Shown here: positions 33,455 to 42,164 of the stretch, one piece after another
Layout: each line of letters starts with the position of its first letter
How positions within the stretch are numbered: the stretch's first letter is position 1
From: Xiheicaenibacterium sp046351325
GTDB lineage: Bacteria; Myxococcota_A; Polyangia; Polyangiales; Polyangiaceae
Assembly (NCBI GenBank): GCA_046351325.1
Contig: JAXLYR010000014.1
Location: 192,194 to 256,193, forward strand
Direction of reading: 5' to 3'
Length of the DNA: 64,000 nt
Program-made: the position numbers and the translations under genes
The notes under the pieces: model-generated
Seen by the model: the letters and a program-made list of their open reading frames with translations, nothing else
What the model was told of the DNA's origin: nothing
Database searches by the model: none

Positions 33455-34729
33455 ATGTCCAGACGCCTCCTTGCAGTGTTCGGCTTCGTCGCTGTCGCTG
33501 GCTGCTCTTCCGACGCGACCGTCGACGCGAGCGGCTCGTCCGCGCCGTCGAGCAAACAAGCCGCTTCGAGCGGTCCGCAGCACGTCGCCTCCGGGCCCTC
33601 GGCTGTCGCCCCCAAGCCCCCTCCCAAGAAGGCAGACAAAGGCTCGACGGGCACCCAAAAGACGGTCGCGAAGCACCTCACCGAGGGTCGCAAGCTCGCC
33701 CAGAAAAAGGACTTCAAGGCGGCGCTCGCCGAGTTCGACAAGGCCCTCGCCGTCGCGCCGAAGGACGCGCGCGTCCTCGCCGAGTCGAGCTGGGCCGCGT
33801 TCAAAGCGGACGACAAGGACCGAGCGAAGAAGGACGCGACTCTGGCGCTCGCGAACACCCGAGATCCGAAGTTGCGCGCGCAAATCCTGTATACGCGCGG
33901 GCGCACCAACCAGGAGTCGGGGGACAAGGACGCCGCGAAAGCCGATTACGCCGAGTCGCTCGGACTACGGGATAACGAAGAGGTCGCGAAGCGCTTCGCC
34001 GAAGTCGGGGGCAAGCCGGACGAGGTCATCGCTCGCTGGTCGACGTGCACCGATGGTTACGCGACTGTAAAAGATCTCTGCTCGTGCCTCGTCGCCAAGG
34101 CCGACAAGCTCCTTTATTTGGGCGGAGAGGGAAAGCCCACGTGCGAGGCTGCTCCCAAATCCGACTTGGGTGATCCTCGGCTCAGCGTGGTGCGCCTGAA
34201 CGGGCCCGGCCCCGGCACCGAGTCGATCGCGATCCTCGTCGCCGAGGACAAGAAGAAGCTGCGCGCGGTGGCGGACCTCGGCCGCGACTACGAGCCTGGC
34301 GCGTTCGGCGTGCACAACAGCGTCGAGGTGTCGGGCGGCAAGAAGCTCGCGAAGGGCGCGATCGTCGCCGTGCACCACAAACAGAACAACCTCGATACGA
34401 ACCTCGGTGGGCTCGAGGCCTGTGAGGACGTCTCCGAGCTCGAGACGCTCTGCGTCCTCGGTAAAGGGGACTCGGCGACCTTCTGTCCGCGCACGCTGCC
34501 GGTCGCGAGCGTGAGCGGCTGCGGGCCGAACAGCGACATCGACCCGAAGGACCTGGACGCCGACACGCAGGCCGCGCTCGACGAGGTGAAGGCCAACGAG
34601 AAGAAGACGACCACCAAGCTGAAGTGGTCGGTCGACGACGCGGGCGTGCTCGAGGTCAGCGTCGCGGAGGGCGACGCCGCGAACGTCACGAAGGCCCTGC
34701 TCGGCAAGACGCCGCTGCTCGCGCCCTGA
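33455..34729 (+). CDS. TPR-containing lipoprotein
   Basis: A 424-residue protein. ATG at 33455 precedes a short lipoprotein leader (RRLLAVFGFVAVAGC) and a Ser/Ala/Pro/Lys linker. A GTG at 33443 is also in frame; GGAGGG sits at 33438-33443. Residues about 70-180 hold three tetratricopeptide units (EGRKLAQKKDFKAALAEFDK, VLAESSWAAFKADDKDRAKK, QILYTRGRTNQESGDKDAAK). The C-terminal 220 residues form a beta-rich domain with several cysteines (CTDGYATVKDLCSCL, CEDVSELETLC, SGCGPNSD) and no recognised family. It is likely anchored in the outer or inner membrane facing the periplasm. Confidence 0.75.
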   Translation: MSRRLLAVFGFVAVAGCSSDATVDASGSSAPSSKQAASSGPQHVASGPSAVAPKPPPKKADKGSTGTQKTVAKHLTEGRKLAQKKDFKAALAEFDKALAVAPKDARVLAESSWAAFKADDKDRAKKDATLALANTRDPKLRAQILYTRGRTNQESGDKDAAKADYAESLGLRDNEEVAKRFAEVGGKPDEVIARWSTCTDGYATVKDLCSCLVAKADKLLYLGGEGKPTCEAAPKSDLGDPRLSVVRLNGPGPGTESIAILVAEDKKKLRAVADLGRDYEPGAFGVHNSVEVSGGKKLAKGAIVAVHHKQNNLDTNLGGLEACEDVSELETLCVLGKGDSATFCPRTLPVASVSGCGPNSDIDPKDLDADTQAALDEVKANEKKTTTKLKWSVDDAGVLEVSVAEGDAANVTKALLGKTPLLAP

Positions 34730-34746
34730 CGGCTAGTCGTTGGAGC

Positions 34747-35406
34747 TCAAACGGATCCGAACTCGAGGTCCGAAGCGAGGAGCCCCGCGCCGAGCCCTCG
34801 GCCGGGGCCGCCCGTCGCGCGAGCCCGCGCCTGCCTCTCGAGCTGCGCCGTGATCCCCGCGCATCGCTCCGCTCGACCGAGCTCGAACGCGGCGACGTCG
34901 CGCGGCGCGAAGTGGGCTGTCAGCCGCGCGAGGAGCATCGCTCCCAGGTTCGTGTGGCGGCGCTCGTCGCGGAGGAGCGAGCCGAAGACGCGGCGCATGG
35001 CAGGCTCGGTGGTCGTCGCGACGTACGCCGAGAGCACGACCACCGCCTGGGCCTCGACGCAGACGAGCTCTCGCTCGACGAGGAGGAGGGCCGCCGTCGC
35101 CGCCGAGCTCGCCGGCCGATCGATGGGGTCGGCGCCGAGGTCGAGTTCGAAGCGGGCCGGGCCGTCGAGCGCGCGGAAGATCTCCTCGCAGCGGCGCGCG
35201 TGGCGGAGCTCATCGCGCACGACGAGGGCGACCGCTTCACACACGTCGTGAGGCGCTGCGCTCTCGAGCATCAGCGCGAGCAGCGCTGTGAGGACCACTG
35301 CGCCGTGCCGCTCGGCCATGACGCGGTTGGCCCACGCGAGCTGCGCAGCCTCGAGATCCTCGGGCGAGGCGCCCGCGAGCGCGAGCACGACCTTGCCCGA
35401 GGTCAA
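34747..35406 (-). CDS. Ferritin-like di-iron protein coupled to a TssC-like gene
   Basis: A 219-residue helical protein with the spacing of a ferritin-like four-helix bundle. A glutamate lies in helix 1 (Glu32, AERHGAV), a first ExxH is at 66-69 (VVRDELRHARRCEEI), a glutamate in helix 3 (Glu118) and a second ExxH at 148-151 (LLRDERRHTNLGAM). This complete ligand set predicts a carboxylate-bridged di-iron site, used by ferritins, rubrerythrins and di-iron oxygenases; the reaction is not predictable. The TTG start overlaps the sheath gene's TGA (TTGA, 35403-35406), a translational-coupling arrangement implying the two products are made together. Confidence 0.72.
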   Translation of the reverse strand: MTSGKVVLALAGASPEDLEAAQLAWANRVMAERHGAVVLTALLALMLESAAPHDVCEAVALVVRDELRHARRCEEIFRALDGPARFELDLGADPIDRPASSAATAALLLVERELVCVEAQAVVVLSAYVATTTEPAMRRVFGSLLRDERRHTNLGAMLLARLTAHFAPRDVAAFELGRAERCAGITAQLERQARARATGGPGRGLGAGLLASDLEFGSV

Positions 35407-36620
35407 CCGTCACGCTCCAGCTTGCCGTCGATCTTGAGGGTGAAGAAGGCCCCGTTCGCCTTCATGTGGGGGCGCAGCCAGGCCTCGAGCAGCAGCCACT
35501 CGTCTTCGTGCGCGCTGTCGACGAGGCGCACTTCAGCTTTGCGCAGCGGCCGGCGGCTGCGGACGGCCGAAGAAGTGACATCTCTGTCAGCGACATACTG
35601 TCCAATCCAGTCGTTGAGCTCTTGCTCGGTCGTCCCGGGATCCCAGGCTGGATCGCGCGTGAAGTACATCGCAAAGAGATAGTGGGCGATGCGGGTCGCC
35701 ATGAACTGGTAGGGAAGGCGACTCGCCAGATCGAAGTTGAGTGCGGCCGCTGCGCCCTCCTCCGTCGCGGGGAAGCTCCGTGGCGCGCGCAGCGACGGGG
35801 CTGCGACGACGCAGGCGCCGCGCTCGCCGGCAGCGTTCTCCCTGGGGGCGAGCGTGATGCACCCGAGCTCGTCGAGCGCCGCGAGGCGTTCGGGCGCGAG
35901 AGGATCGACGAGCTCGGCGTTCGGGACGAGTCCGCCCCCGCTCGGGCCGACGATGTTGGGGCACCACCGATAGCGCGCGAAGCTGTCAGCGATACACGCG
36001 CCGATCAAATAGACCGCGGGCGCGGCGAGCGACGCGCGGCCTGGCTCGACGGACTCGTCATAATGCAGCGTATCGCTGACAATCGAGTAACTGGAGCGAA
36101 CGCGGAACCACTGGACGGTCAGCCCGAGCATGCAGGCGTCGGCGCGCCTGCGGAGGGCCTCGAGTGTGCGCCCATCGAAGAGCGCAGGGGCCGCCGCCGC
36201 GATGAAGGGCGCCTGCGCGACGCCGAAGAGGCGCGCAGCGCGCTCGAGCAGCGGAGCGTGCTCGGGGCCGAACTCGAGGTCCGCGAGGACTGCGCCGTAG
36301 GGAGAGCCGGCGGGGCGTGAGAGCTCTGCGCGATAGATCCACTCAAAAAGGCCGGAGTCGGTCAGCGGCCGGTCCGAGAGATCGCGCTCGAGATCCTCGA
36401 GAGAGCACGTGAGGATCGCGACCTTGAGGTTCTCTCGGAAGTCGACCCGATCGACGAGCCATTTCAGGGCGCGCCAGCGCCGCTCGAGCGCGCGGAAGCT
36501 CGGGTGATGCAGGATCGCGACGAGCTGCGCGCCGATCTGCCGATCGAGCGTGTCGAGCAGCGTGTCGAGTCTCTCGAGGATGAGGTCCGCGAGGGTCTCG
36601 TCGGAGGGAGCGGGGCTCAC
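35403..36620 (-). CDS. Short TssC-like contractile sheath protein
   Basis: A 405-residue protein of the TssC/VipB/IglB family (large subunit of type VI secretion sheaths). Conserved blocks in order: LERRWRALKWLVDRVDF (43-59), ENLKVAILTCS, SPYGAVLADLEFG, APFIAAAAPALF, LASRLPYQFMATRIAHYLF, LNDWIGQYV and the C-terminal LLLEAWLRPHMKANGAFFTL. About 80 residues normally preceding the LExxWR motif are missing, so the N-terminal region that interacts with neighbouring subunits is reduced. It starts with GTG, 38 bases after rlmE on the same strand, and is coupled to the ferritin-like gene. No TssB, tube, baseplate or ClpV gene is near. It may form an atypical sheath or a non-secretory assembly. Confidence 0.82.
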   Translation of the reverse strand: MSPAPSDETLADLILERLDTLLDTLDRQIGAQLVAILHHPSFRALERRWRALKWLVDRVDFRENLKVAILTCSLEDLERDLSDRPLTDSGLFEWIYRAELSRPAGSPYGAVLADLEFGPEHAPLLERAARLFGVAQAPFIAAAAPALFDGRTLEALRRRADACMLGLTVQWFRVRSSYSIVSDTLHYDESVEPGRASLAAPAVYLIGACIADSFARYRWCPNIVGPSGGGLVPNAELVDPLAPERLAALDELGCITLAPRENAAGERGACVVAAPSLRAPRSFPATEEGAAAALNFDLASRLPYQFMATRIAHYLFAMYFTRDPAWDPGTTEQELNDWIGQYVADRDVTSSAVRSRRPLRKAEVRLVDSAHEDEWLLLEAWLRPHMKANGAFFTLKIDGKLERDG

Positions 36621-36658
36621 TCGGTCGATGCTATCGAGCGCGAGTCGCTGACAGTCGG

Positions 36659-37261
36659 TTAAGTCTTTTTGCCGAGGCCGACCAAGAAGACCTCGAAGCT
36701 CTGCTTGCGCACCGACTCGGGGCGGAGCGTGCGAACCTCCGCGTAGAGCTCGCGCAGCCGGCGCTTCGCCTTCTCGTAGTCGGGGCTCATGAAGATCTTG
36801 GCGACGAAGCTGCTGCCGCGCGCGCCGTGAGCCTCGGCGACGTCGATCGCCCGCATCACGAGCTCGAAGCTGCGCGCCTGATCGGCCTCACGCGTGCCAG
36901 TCGTCGACGGCGCCATGTCGCTGAGCACGACGTCGAACGGGCCGTGTTCGGCGAACACCGCGGGCTCGAGGTTGAAGGCGTCCGTCTGGAGGAACGTCGC
37001 CGCCGGACCGAGCGTCGTGTTGAGGGGCGAGAGATCGACCGCGAGCAAGCGACCGCCCGAGCCGATGACCTTGACCGCGTAGAGCGACCAAGAGCCCGGC
37101 GCTGCGCCGAGGTCGAGCACACGTTGTCCCGGCTTCAGGAGCCGGCAACGATGATCGATCTCCTCGAGCTTGAAGACGCTGCGCGCAGGGAAGCCCGTCT
37201 GCTTCGCGGCCTTGGTGAAATGGTCAGGCCGGCGGTACGGGTTCTTGCTGCGCGCGCTCAC
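36659..37261 (-). CDS. rlmE: 23S rRNA 2'-O-methyltransferase RlmE (FtsJ/RrmJ)
   Basis: A 200-residue SAM-dependent methyltransferase that in Escherichia coli methylates U2552 of 23S rRNA at a late stage of large-subunit assembly. The SAM-binding motif VLDLGAAPGSWS is at residues 48-59. The catalytic K-D-K-E tetrad is intact: Lys31 (SVFKLEEI), Asp115 (VVLSDMAPS), Lys155 (SFVAKIF) and Glu190 (SFEVFLVG). Length matches the family (about 200-210). It starts with ATG 39 bases after the L3 gene and is likely co-transcribed, a functionally sensible pairing of a 50S protein with a 50S modification enzyme. Confidence 0.93.
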   Translation of the reverse strand: MSARSKNPYRRPDHFTKAAKQTGFPARSVFKLEEIDHRCRLLKPGQRVLDLGAAPGSWSLYAVKVIGSGGRLLAVDLSPLNTTLGPAATFLQTDAFNLEPAVFAEHGPFDVVLSDMAPSTTGTREADQARSFELVMRAIDVAEAHGARGSSFVAKIFMSPDYEKAKRRLRELYAEVRTLRPESVRKQSFEVFLVGLGKKT

Positions 37262-37300
37262 GATTGGAGGGCAGCCGCGCGTGGGGCGCGGCCGCAGAGC

Positions 37301-38023
37301 TCACTTCTTCTTCTTGCCGGCGTTCTTCTTCTTCACGGCGCCACGCAGGGTGACGATCGTGTTCGGCGCGCCGGGGATGCCGCCCGTCACGAAGATGAGG
37401 TCCTCGTCGTTGATGATCTTCGCGACCTTCAGGTTGAGGGACGAGACAGTCTCATCGCCGTAGTGGCCGGGCATCTTGAGGCCGGGCAGCGTGCGACCGG
37501 GCGTCATGTTCGTACCGATCGAGCCGCCGTGGCGGAAGTACTCGTGCGTGCCGTGGCTGTCGACGCCACCGGCCATGCTCCAACGGCGGAAGACGCCGCT
37601 GAAGCCGCGGCCGCGCGTGCGGGCCTGCGCGTCGACGAACTGGCCGACCTCGAAGATCTGGTCGAGAGGCAGCTTCTGGCCGACCTCGAACTTGGCGACC
37701 TCCTCGGCGGCGAGGCGGAGCTCGCGGACGAGGCGCTTCGGGCTCTGTCCGATCTTCTTGAAGAAGCCCGCGACCGGCTTGGTCGTGTGCTTCTCCTTGC
37801 GCTCGCCGAGGCCGACGACGAGGGCGTCGTAGCCGTCCTTTTCCTTCGTGCGCTTGGCGACGACGACGCAGCCGCCCTGCACCACGGTGCAGCGGACGAC
37901 CTCGCCCTTCTCGTCGAAGAACTGCGTCATACCGAGCTTCTTGCCTACGATTCCGGGATTCTTGTTCACGGCCAGCCTGTAACGTGCCCCTGGGTTTTTC
38001 TTGGTGATTCGGTGATGCTTCAT
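37301..38023 (-). CDS. rplC: 50S ribosomal protein L3, outside the usual S10 gene cluster
   Basis: A 240-residue protein with the L3 signature: VGKKLGMTQFFDEKGEVV near the N-terminus, GRGFSGVFRR and the loop region HGGSIGTNMTPGRTLPG with LKMPGHYGDETVSSLNL. It ends in a lysine-rich tail (KKKNAGKKKK). L3 nucleates 50S assembly near the peptidyl-transferase centre. It has an extra N-terminal 20 residues (KHHRITKKNPGARYRLAV) beyond typical L3. The ATG at 38023 is directly preceded by GAGGAGGG with almost no spacer, so GTG near 37970 is an alternative start. No other ribosomal-protein gene flanks it; it sits with rlmE instead. Confidence 0.9.
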   Translation of the reverse strand: MKHHRITKKNPGARYRLAVNKNPGIVGKKLGMTQFFDEKGEVVRCTVVQGGCVVVAKRTKEKDGYDALVVGLGERKEKHTTKPVAGFFKKIGQSPKRLVRELRLAAEEVAKFEVGQKLPLDQIFEVGQFVDAQARTRGRGFSGVFRRWSMAGGVDSHGTHEYFRHGGSIGTNMTPGRTLPGLKMPGHYGDETVSSLNLKVAKIINDEDLIFVTGGIPGAPNTIVTLRGAVKKKNAGKKKK

Positions 38024-38233
38024 CCCTCCTCGCCGAGCGGGTCCGGGGCCTTGGACCAGGGCTCGCGGTCCCACGAGGGGAGGTCGGAGCACGGGCGATT
38101 CGGGGGGCGCGCACTATAGGCCCACGGTGGCGGTTGAAAAGGAAAATCGCAGGCCCGTTGTCTCGCAGGAACAGGGCAGAAACTTGCCCCGCTCGAGCGT
38201 TTCGCCCATGGTCTGCCCGTTTTTGGAGCGCGC

Positions 38234-40237
38234 GTGCGAAATCCCTCGAAGCTCATCGCAAGCTTGATCTGGCTGCTCGCGGGGTGCGCGGGGCAGGGGA
38301 GCGAACCGCCCGCGAGCTCGAGCACCGAGGGCGCTTCGACGGCTCGCGGTTCGACGGCTGCGAGCGCTGCCCCCGGTCCGAGCGGCTCGGCGGCTGCCGC
38401 GAGCGCCGCAGCGAGCGCGCCCCCGCCCGAGCCACCGCCACCACCGGCCTCGGACATCGCGGCCGCGGTCGGTGCGACGTGCGCGGACAAGGGCGACGTG
38501 TTCTTTGCGGTCGGTCCCGAGCGCCCCAAGACCGGTGAGCCTCTGCGGGCCTTTGCGCTCGCCCTCTCGAAGGGCGACGGCCCGCTCGGGGTGGTCATCA
38601 CGCCGCCTGGCGGCGCCCCGGCGCACGCGGCCGCCGAGCTCCGTCACGGGCCGCCCGAGTCGGCTTACGTCTCTGTAACCGATCCGGAGGCTGGGACTTA
38701 CAGGCTTGTCGCTCATCGACGCGGCGCTGTCGTGGCTTGTCGCGACGTCGAGGTGAAGGCGAAGGGCGGCGGCTCGCGGTCGGGCGGCGATCAGGGGACG
38801 CCGTGGATGGTCAGCCACAAGTGGGACAAGCGCCAGGAAGCGCTCTATTCGGCCTGGATCGAGAAGCTCTTCGACGCGCCCGGCACCGACGTGTTCGCGT
38901 ACGGCTCGCTGCATGAACTGACAACGCAGTCAGACAAGAACTTCCTCTACGACTACTTGGATATCGACGAGGACGCGCCCCCGCCGAAGGGCCTCCGGCT
39001 CGACCCCGACTGCGCCGATCTCCCCTATTTCTTGCGGGCTTATTTCTCTTTCAAAATGGGGCTGCCGTTTACTTTCTCCGCGTGCTCGCGAGGCGGCGGG
39101 GGCAGGGCGCCCTCGTGTGGCGAGCCGAACTCGAACCTCGAGGCGCTCGACGAGCCGGTCGCGAACCGCGTCCGCCGCTTCGAGACGTTCGTCCGCGGCA
39201 AGCTCAAGAACACCGTGCACTCGGGCACGGGGCGCACGCTCGCGAAGGACGATCGCACCGACTACTACGCGATTCACCTCTCCGCCGAGACGCTGCGCCC
39301 GGGCGCCATCTACGCCGATCCTTACGGGCATGTCCTCGTCGCGGCGAAGATCATCCCGCAGCCCGCGGACGGCGGCGCGGGCATCCTGTTCGCGGTGGAC
39401 GGGCAGCCCGACGGCACCGTGTCACGCAAGCGCTTCTGGAAAGGGAACTTCCTCTTCTCGCTCGACGACCCCGCGATGGGCAGCCCGGGCTTCAAGCGCT
39501 TCCGCCCCGTGGTCGTTCGCGGCGGCAACGCGAAGCCCATGTCGAACAAAGCGATCGCGGAGAGCCCCGACTACGGCGACTTCAGCTTGGAGCAGACGGA
39601 GGGCGACGCGACGACGTTCTACGACCGAATGGACGACGTCCTCTCGCCGAAGCCGCTCGACCCCGAGCGAGCGCTGCTCGAGCTGGTCGACGCGCTCGAG
39701 GAGCAGGCGAAGGCTCGCGTGCTCAGCGTCGAGAACGGCGAGAAGTTCTTCCGCGAAGGGGGCAGCCGCATCGACATGCCGAACGGCGCCTCGATCTTCG
39801 AGACCGTCGGCAACTGGGAGAACTTCTCCACGCCGAGCCGCGACCTGCGCATCCTCATCGCGATCGACGTCGTCTCGGGCTTCCCCGCGCTCGTCGCGCG
39901 TCGACCCGAGCGCTTCACCATGCCGGCGGGCAAATCGGCCGACGAGGTCGTCGCGGGGCTGAAGACGCTGCTCGCGAGCGAGACCGAGAAGCGGCAGGTG
40001 ACCTACGTCCGGAGCGACGCGAGCAAGTTCACGATCACGCTCGCGGAGCTCATGCGCAGGCAGGCGGCGCTCGAGATGGCCTACAACCCGAACGACTGCG
40101 CCGAGCTCCGCTGGGGCGCGACCCAAGCCTCCGACGAGGCGAACACCTGCAAGCGCCGCGCGCCGAGCGACCAACGCTCGAAGATGGAGAAGGTGCGCGC
40201 TTGGTTTCACGACCGTAAGCGACCGTCGCGCGGCTGA
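38234..40237 (+). CDS. Large conserved lipoprotein of unknown function
   Basis: A 667-residue protein from GTG 38234. The leader LIASLIWLLAGC ends in a lipobox and is followed by a long Ser/Ala/Pro linker. The main domain contains YYAIHLSAETLRPGAIYADP followed by YGHVLVAAK, and FKMGLPFTFSACSRGGGG. The Cys and the DPYGHV histidine recall papain-like or NlpC-type folds, but I cannot confirm a catalytic set. Other conserved-looking segments are WSAWIEKLFD-like and GNWENFSTPSRDLRILIAI. It probably sits in the periplasm. It is convergent with the MarR-type gene, with a 31-base overlap. Confidence 0.65.
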   Translation: MRNPSKLIASLIWLLAGCAGQGSEPPASSSTEGASTARGSTAASAAPGPSGSAAAASAAASAPPPEPPPPPASDIAAAVGATCADKGDVFFAVGPERPKTGEPLRAFALALSKGDGPLGVVITPPGGAPAHAAAELRHGPPESAYVSVTDPEAGTYRLVAHRRGAVVACRDVEVKAKGGGSRSGGDQGTPWMVSHKWDKRQEALYSAWIEKLFDAPGTDVFAYGSLHELTTQSDKNFLYDYLDIDEDAPPPKGLRLDPDCADLPYFLRAYFSFKMGLPFTFSACSRGGGGRAPSCGEPNSNLEALDEPVANRVRRFETFVRGKLKNTVHSGTGRTLAKDDRTDYYAIHLSAETLRPGAIYADPYGHVLVAAKIIPQPADGGAGILFAVDGQPDGTVSRKRFWKGNFLFSLDDPAMGSPGFKRFRPVVVRGGNAKPMSNKAIAESPDYGDFSLEQTEGDATTFYDRMDDVLSPKPLDPERALLELVDALEEQAKARVLSVENGEKFFREGGSRIDMPNGASIFETVGNWENFSTPSRDLRILIAIDVVSGFPALVARRPERFTMPAGKSADEVVAGLKTLLASETEKRQVTYVRSDASKFTITLAELMRRQAALEMAYNPNDCAELRWGATQASDEANTCKRRAPSDQRSKMEKVRAWFHDRKRPSRG

Positions 40238-40653
40238 GGGTTCCTCCCGTCGAGGACGAGCGTCAGCAGCCGCTCGAGCTCCGCGCGATCCTCGGCGGAG
40301 AGGGGCGCGAACGACAGGTACATCACGCGGGTCATCACCGTCGTCCCCTTGCCCAAGAGGCGCTTGCCCTCGGCGGTGAGGGTGTGGACCGTCTTGCGAC
40401 CAGGCCCGGCTGCACGCACGACGAGGCCGGCGCTGATGAGGCGCTGCACGAGCGCGCCGAACGCTTGGACCGAGTTCACGGTGTGCTCGGCGAGCCGGCG
40501 CTGAGACTCGCCGGGGTGTCGGTCGATCTCCCGGAGGGCGCTCCATTGCACGAGCGAGAGCCCGAGCGGCGCGAGGCCAGCGTCGAGCGCGCGGTGGTGT
40601 CGGTGCTGGAGGCGCCGCACCAAGCGGCCGAGATGCTCCGGGGCGGTCTGCAT
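40207..40653 (-). CDS. MarR family transcriptional regulator
   Basis: A 148-residue winged-helix regulator. The MarR fold is seen as HLGRLVRRLQHRHHRALD (dimerisation helix), LSLVQWSALREIDRHPGESQ (helices 2-3), RRLAEHTVNSVQAFGALVQR (recognition helix region), and the wing GLVVRAAGPGRKTVHTLTAE. The ATG at 40653 is chosen over upstream in-frame codons because a near-perfect palindrome occupies the 28 bases immediately before it, where an autoregulatory operator is expected. MarR proteins repress genes for drug, phenolic or oxidative stress and are often autoregulated. The divergent gene is the FHA/sigma-54 activator. Confidence 0.88.
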   Translation of the reverse strand: MQTAPEHLGRLVRRLQHRHHRALDAGLAPLGLSLVQWSALREIDRHPGESQRRLAEHTVNSVQAFGALVQRLISAGLVVRAAGPGRKTVHTLTAEGKRLLGKGTTVMTRVMYLSFAPLSAEDRAELERLLTLVLDGRNPQPRDGRLRS

Positions 40654-40681
40654 ATCAACTTCTTTATATAAAGATCTTGAT
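40654..40681. promoter_or_regulatory. 28-bp palindromic MarR-type operator
   Basis: Core TCTTTATATAAAGA (40661-40674) is a perfect 14-base palindrome. It is extended by ATCAA/TTGAT arms at both ends, leaving only one two-base pair mismatched in 28. It is strikingly AT-rich against the GC-rich surroundings, ends at the base before the MarR-type start codon, and may include the -10 region. Autorepression of the MarR gene is inferred. Confidence 0.7.
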
Positions 40682-40795
40682 ACACGCGACAAGGCTGGGG
40701 TGCAGGCGGCTCGTAGGTCGCGGCGAACGTCGGGCCCACGGCGACGCGAGCAGCGGTCGACGCGAGGTCGCCGCGCGTACTACGCTGCGCCCGCG

Positions 40796-42127
40796 ATGCC
40801 CTCGTCGGAACGGAAGACGACGCCCCTCGAAAAGGCTCCGACGCTGACGATCGACACGCTCCACGTCGAGGTGGTGGAGGGCGCGGACACGGGCGTCACC
40901 TTCGACGCCGACTCCGACGTCGTGTCGCTCGGCTCGGCGCCCGGCAACGACCTCGTGCTGACCGACCCCTCGGTGTCGGGCTACCACGTCGAGCTCGTCC
41001 GCGGTGATCGCGGGGTCCAGGTGAGGGATCTCGGCTCGACCAACGGGACGCGGGTGAAGAGCACGCTCATCGAGCGCGGGACCGTCCCGCTCGGCACGGT
41101 GCTCCGGCTCGGCCGCACGTCGGTTCGCGTCGGTCAGGGCACTCCGACCGAGGTCGGCGCGCTCGCGGTGGACGCAGTGCCCGGCCTCGTCGGCAGCGGT
41201 CCGATCATGCGTAGGCTGCTCGGTCAGGTCGAGCGCGTCGCGGCCGCAGGCGTCTCGGCGCTCCTCTCGGGCGAGTCAGGGACCGGCAAAGAGGTCTTCG
41301 CGCGGCTCACGCACACGCTGAGCGCGCGCGCGCGCCAGCCGTTCGTCACGGTCGACTGCGGGGTCTTCAATCCGAACCTCATCGCGAGCGAGCTCTTCGG
41401 GCACGAGCGCGGCGCGTTCACCGGCGCGGAGCGACAGCGGCCGGGCGCGTTCGAGCGCGCGAACGGCGGCACGCTCTTCCTCGACGAGGTGGGTGAGCTG
41501 CCGCTCGAGCTCCAGCCGCAGCTGCTCGGGGTCCTCGAGCGGCGTCGGTTCCTGCGGCTCGGCGGGCGCGACGAGATCTCGGTCGACGTGCACGTCCTCG
41601 CGGCGACCAATCGAGACCTCCGCGAAGAGGTGAACCGCGGTCGCTTTCGATTGGACCTCTATTATCGGCTCGCGGGCGTCGTGCTCCGCATCCCGCCGCT
41701 GCGCGAACGACGCGAGGACATCCCGCGCCTCGTCGAGCACTTCCTGCGAGAGCGCGGCCTCGACGAGCCGCTCGAGGAGCTCGTCCCGAAGCACGTGCTC
41801 GCATCGCTGCTCGAGCACAGCTGGCCAGGCAACGTCCGCGAGCTGCGCAATTGGGTCGACGCGACCATCGCGCTCGGCGAGGCGAGTGAGCTGCCCCCGA
41901 GCGGTGACGCGCAGACCTCGGCGTTGCCACCGCCCGCTGCGTTGCCGCGCGCCGAAGAGCTCGCGCCCTACCGCGAGGCCCGCGAAGAGGTGCTGCAAGA
42001 GTTCGAGCGCGCGTACGTCGCCAGGCTGCTCGGCGTGACGAACGGCAATGTCTCGGAGGCCGCACGCCGCGCCCGCATGGACCGCACGTACCTCACGCGC
42101 CTCATCCAGAAGCACAACCTCAAGTAG
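40796..42127 (+). CDS. FHA domain sigma-54-dependent transcriptional activator
   Basis: A 443-residue enhancer-binding protein. Residues about 20-105 are an FHA phosphothreonine-binding domain (GSAPGNDLVL, SVSGYHVELV, DLGSTNGTRV). Residues about 120-345 are the AAA+ sigma-54 interaction domain with Walker A GESGTGKE, the GAFTGA loop (ERGAFTGAE), Walker B GTLFLDEVGEL, and the sensor ATNRDLRE. The C-terminus carries a Fis-type HTH (LLGVTNGNVSEAARRARMDR). GAFTGA is intact, so it should open sigma-54 promoters in response to a Thr-phosphorylated partner, a typical myxobacterial link to Ser/Thr kinases. The ATG at 40796 is the first before a sensible N-terminus; upstream sequence is Arg/Ser shadow. 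Confidence 0.93.
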   Translation: MPSSERKTTPLEKAPTLTIDTLHVEVVEGADTGVTFDADSDVVSLGSAPGNDLVLTDPSVSGYHVELVRGDRGVQVRDLGSTNGTRVKSTLIERGTVPLGTVLRLGRTSVRVGQGTPTEVGALAVDAVPGLVGSGPIMRRLLGQVERVAAAGVSALLSGESGTGKEVFARLTHTLSARARQPFVTVDCGVFNPNLIASELFGHERGAFTGAERQRPGAFERANGGTLFLDEVGELPLELQPQLLGVLERRRFLRLGGRDEISVDVHVLAATNRDLREEVNRGRFRLDLYYRLAGVVLRIPPLRERREDIPRLVEHFLRERGLDEPLEELVPKHVLASLLEHSWPGNVRELRNWVDATIALGEASELPPSGDAQTSALPPPAALPRAEELAPYREAREEVLQEFERAYVARLLGVTNGNVSEAARRARMDRTYLTRLIQKHNLK

Positions 42128-42164
42128 CGAGCGCTCGCGTCTCTCGCGGCCTGCAGGCTCGGGA

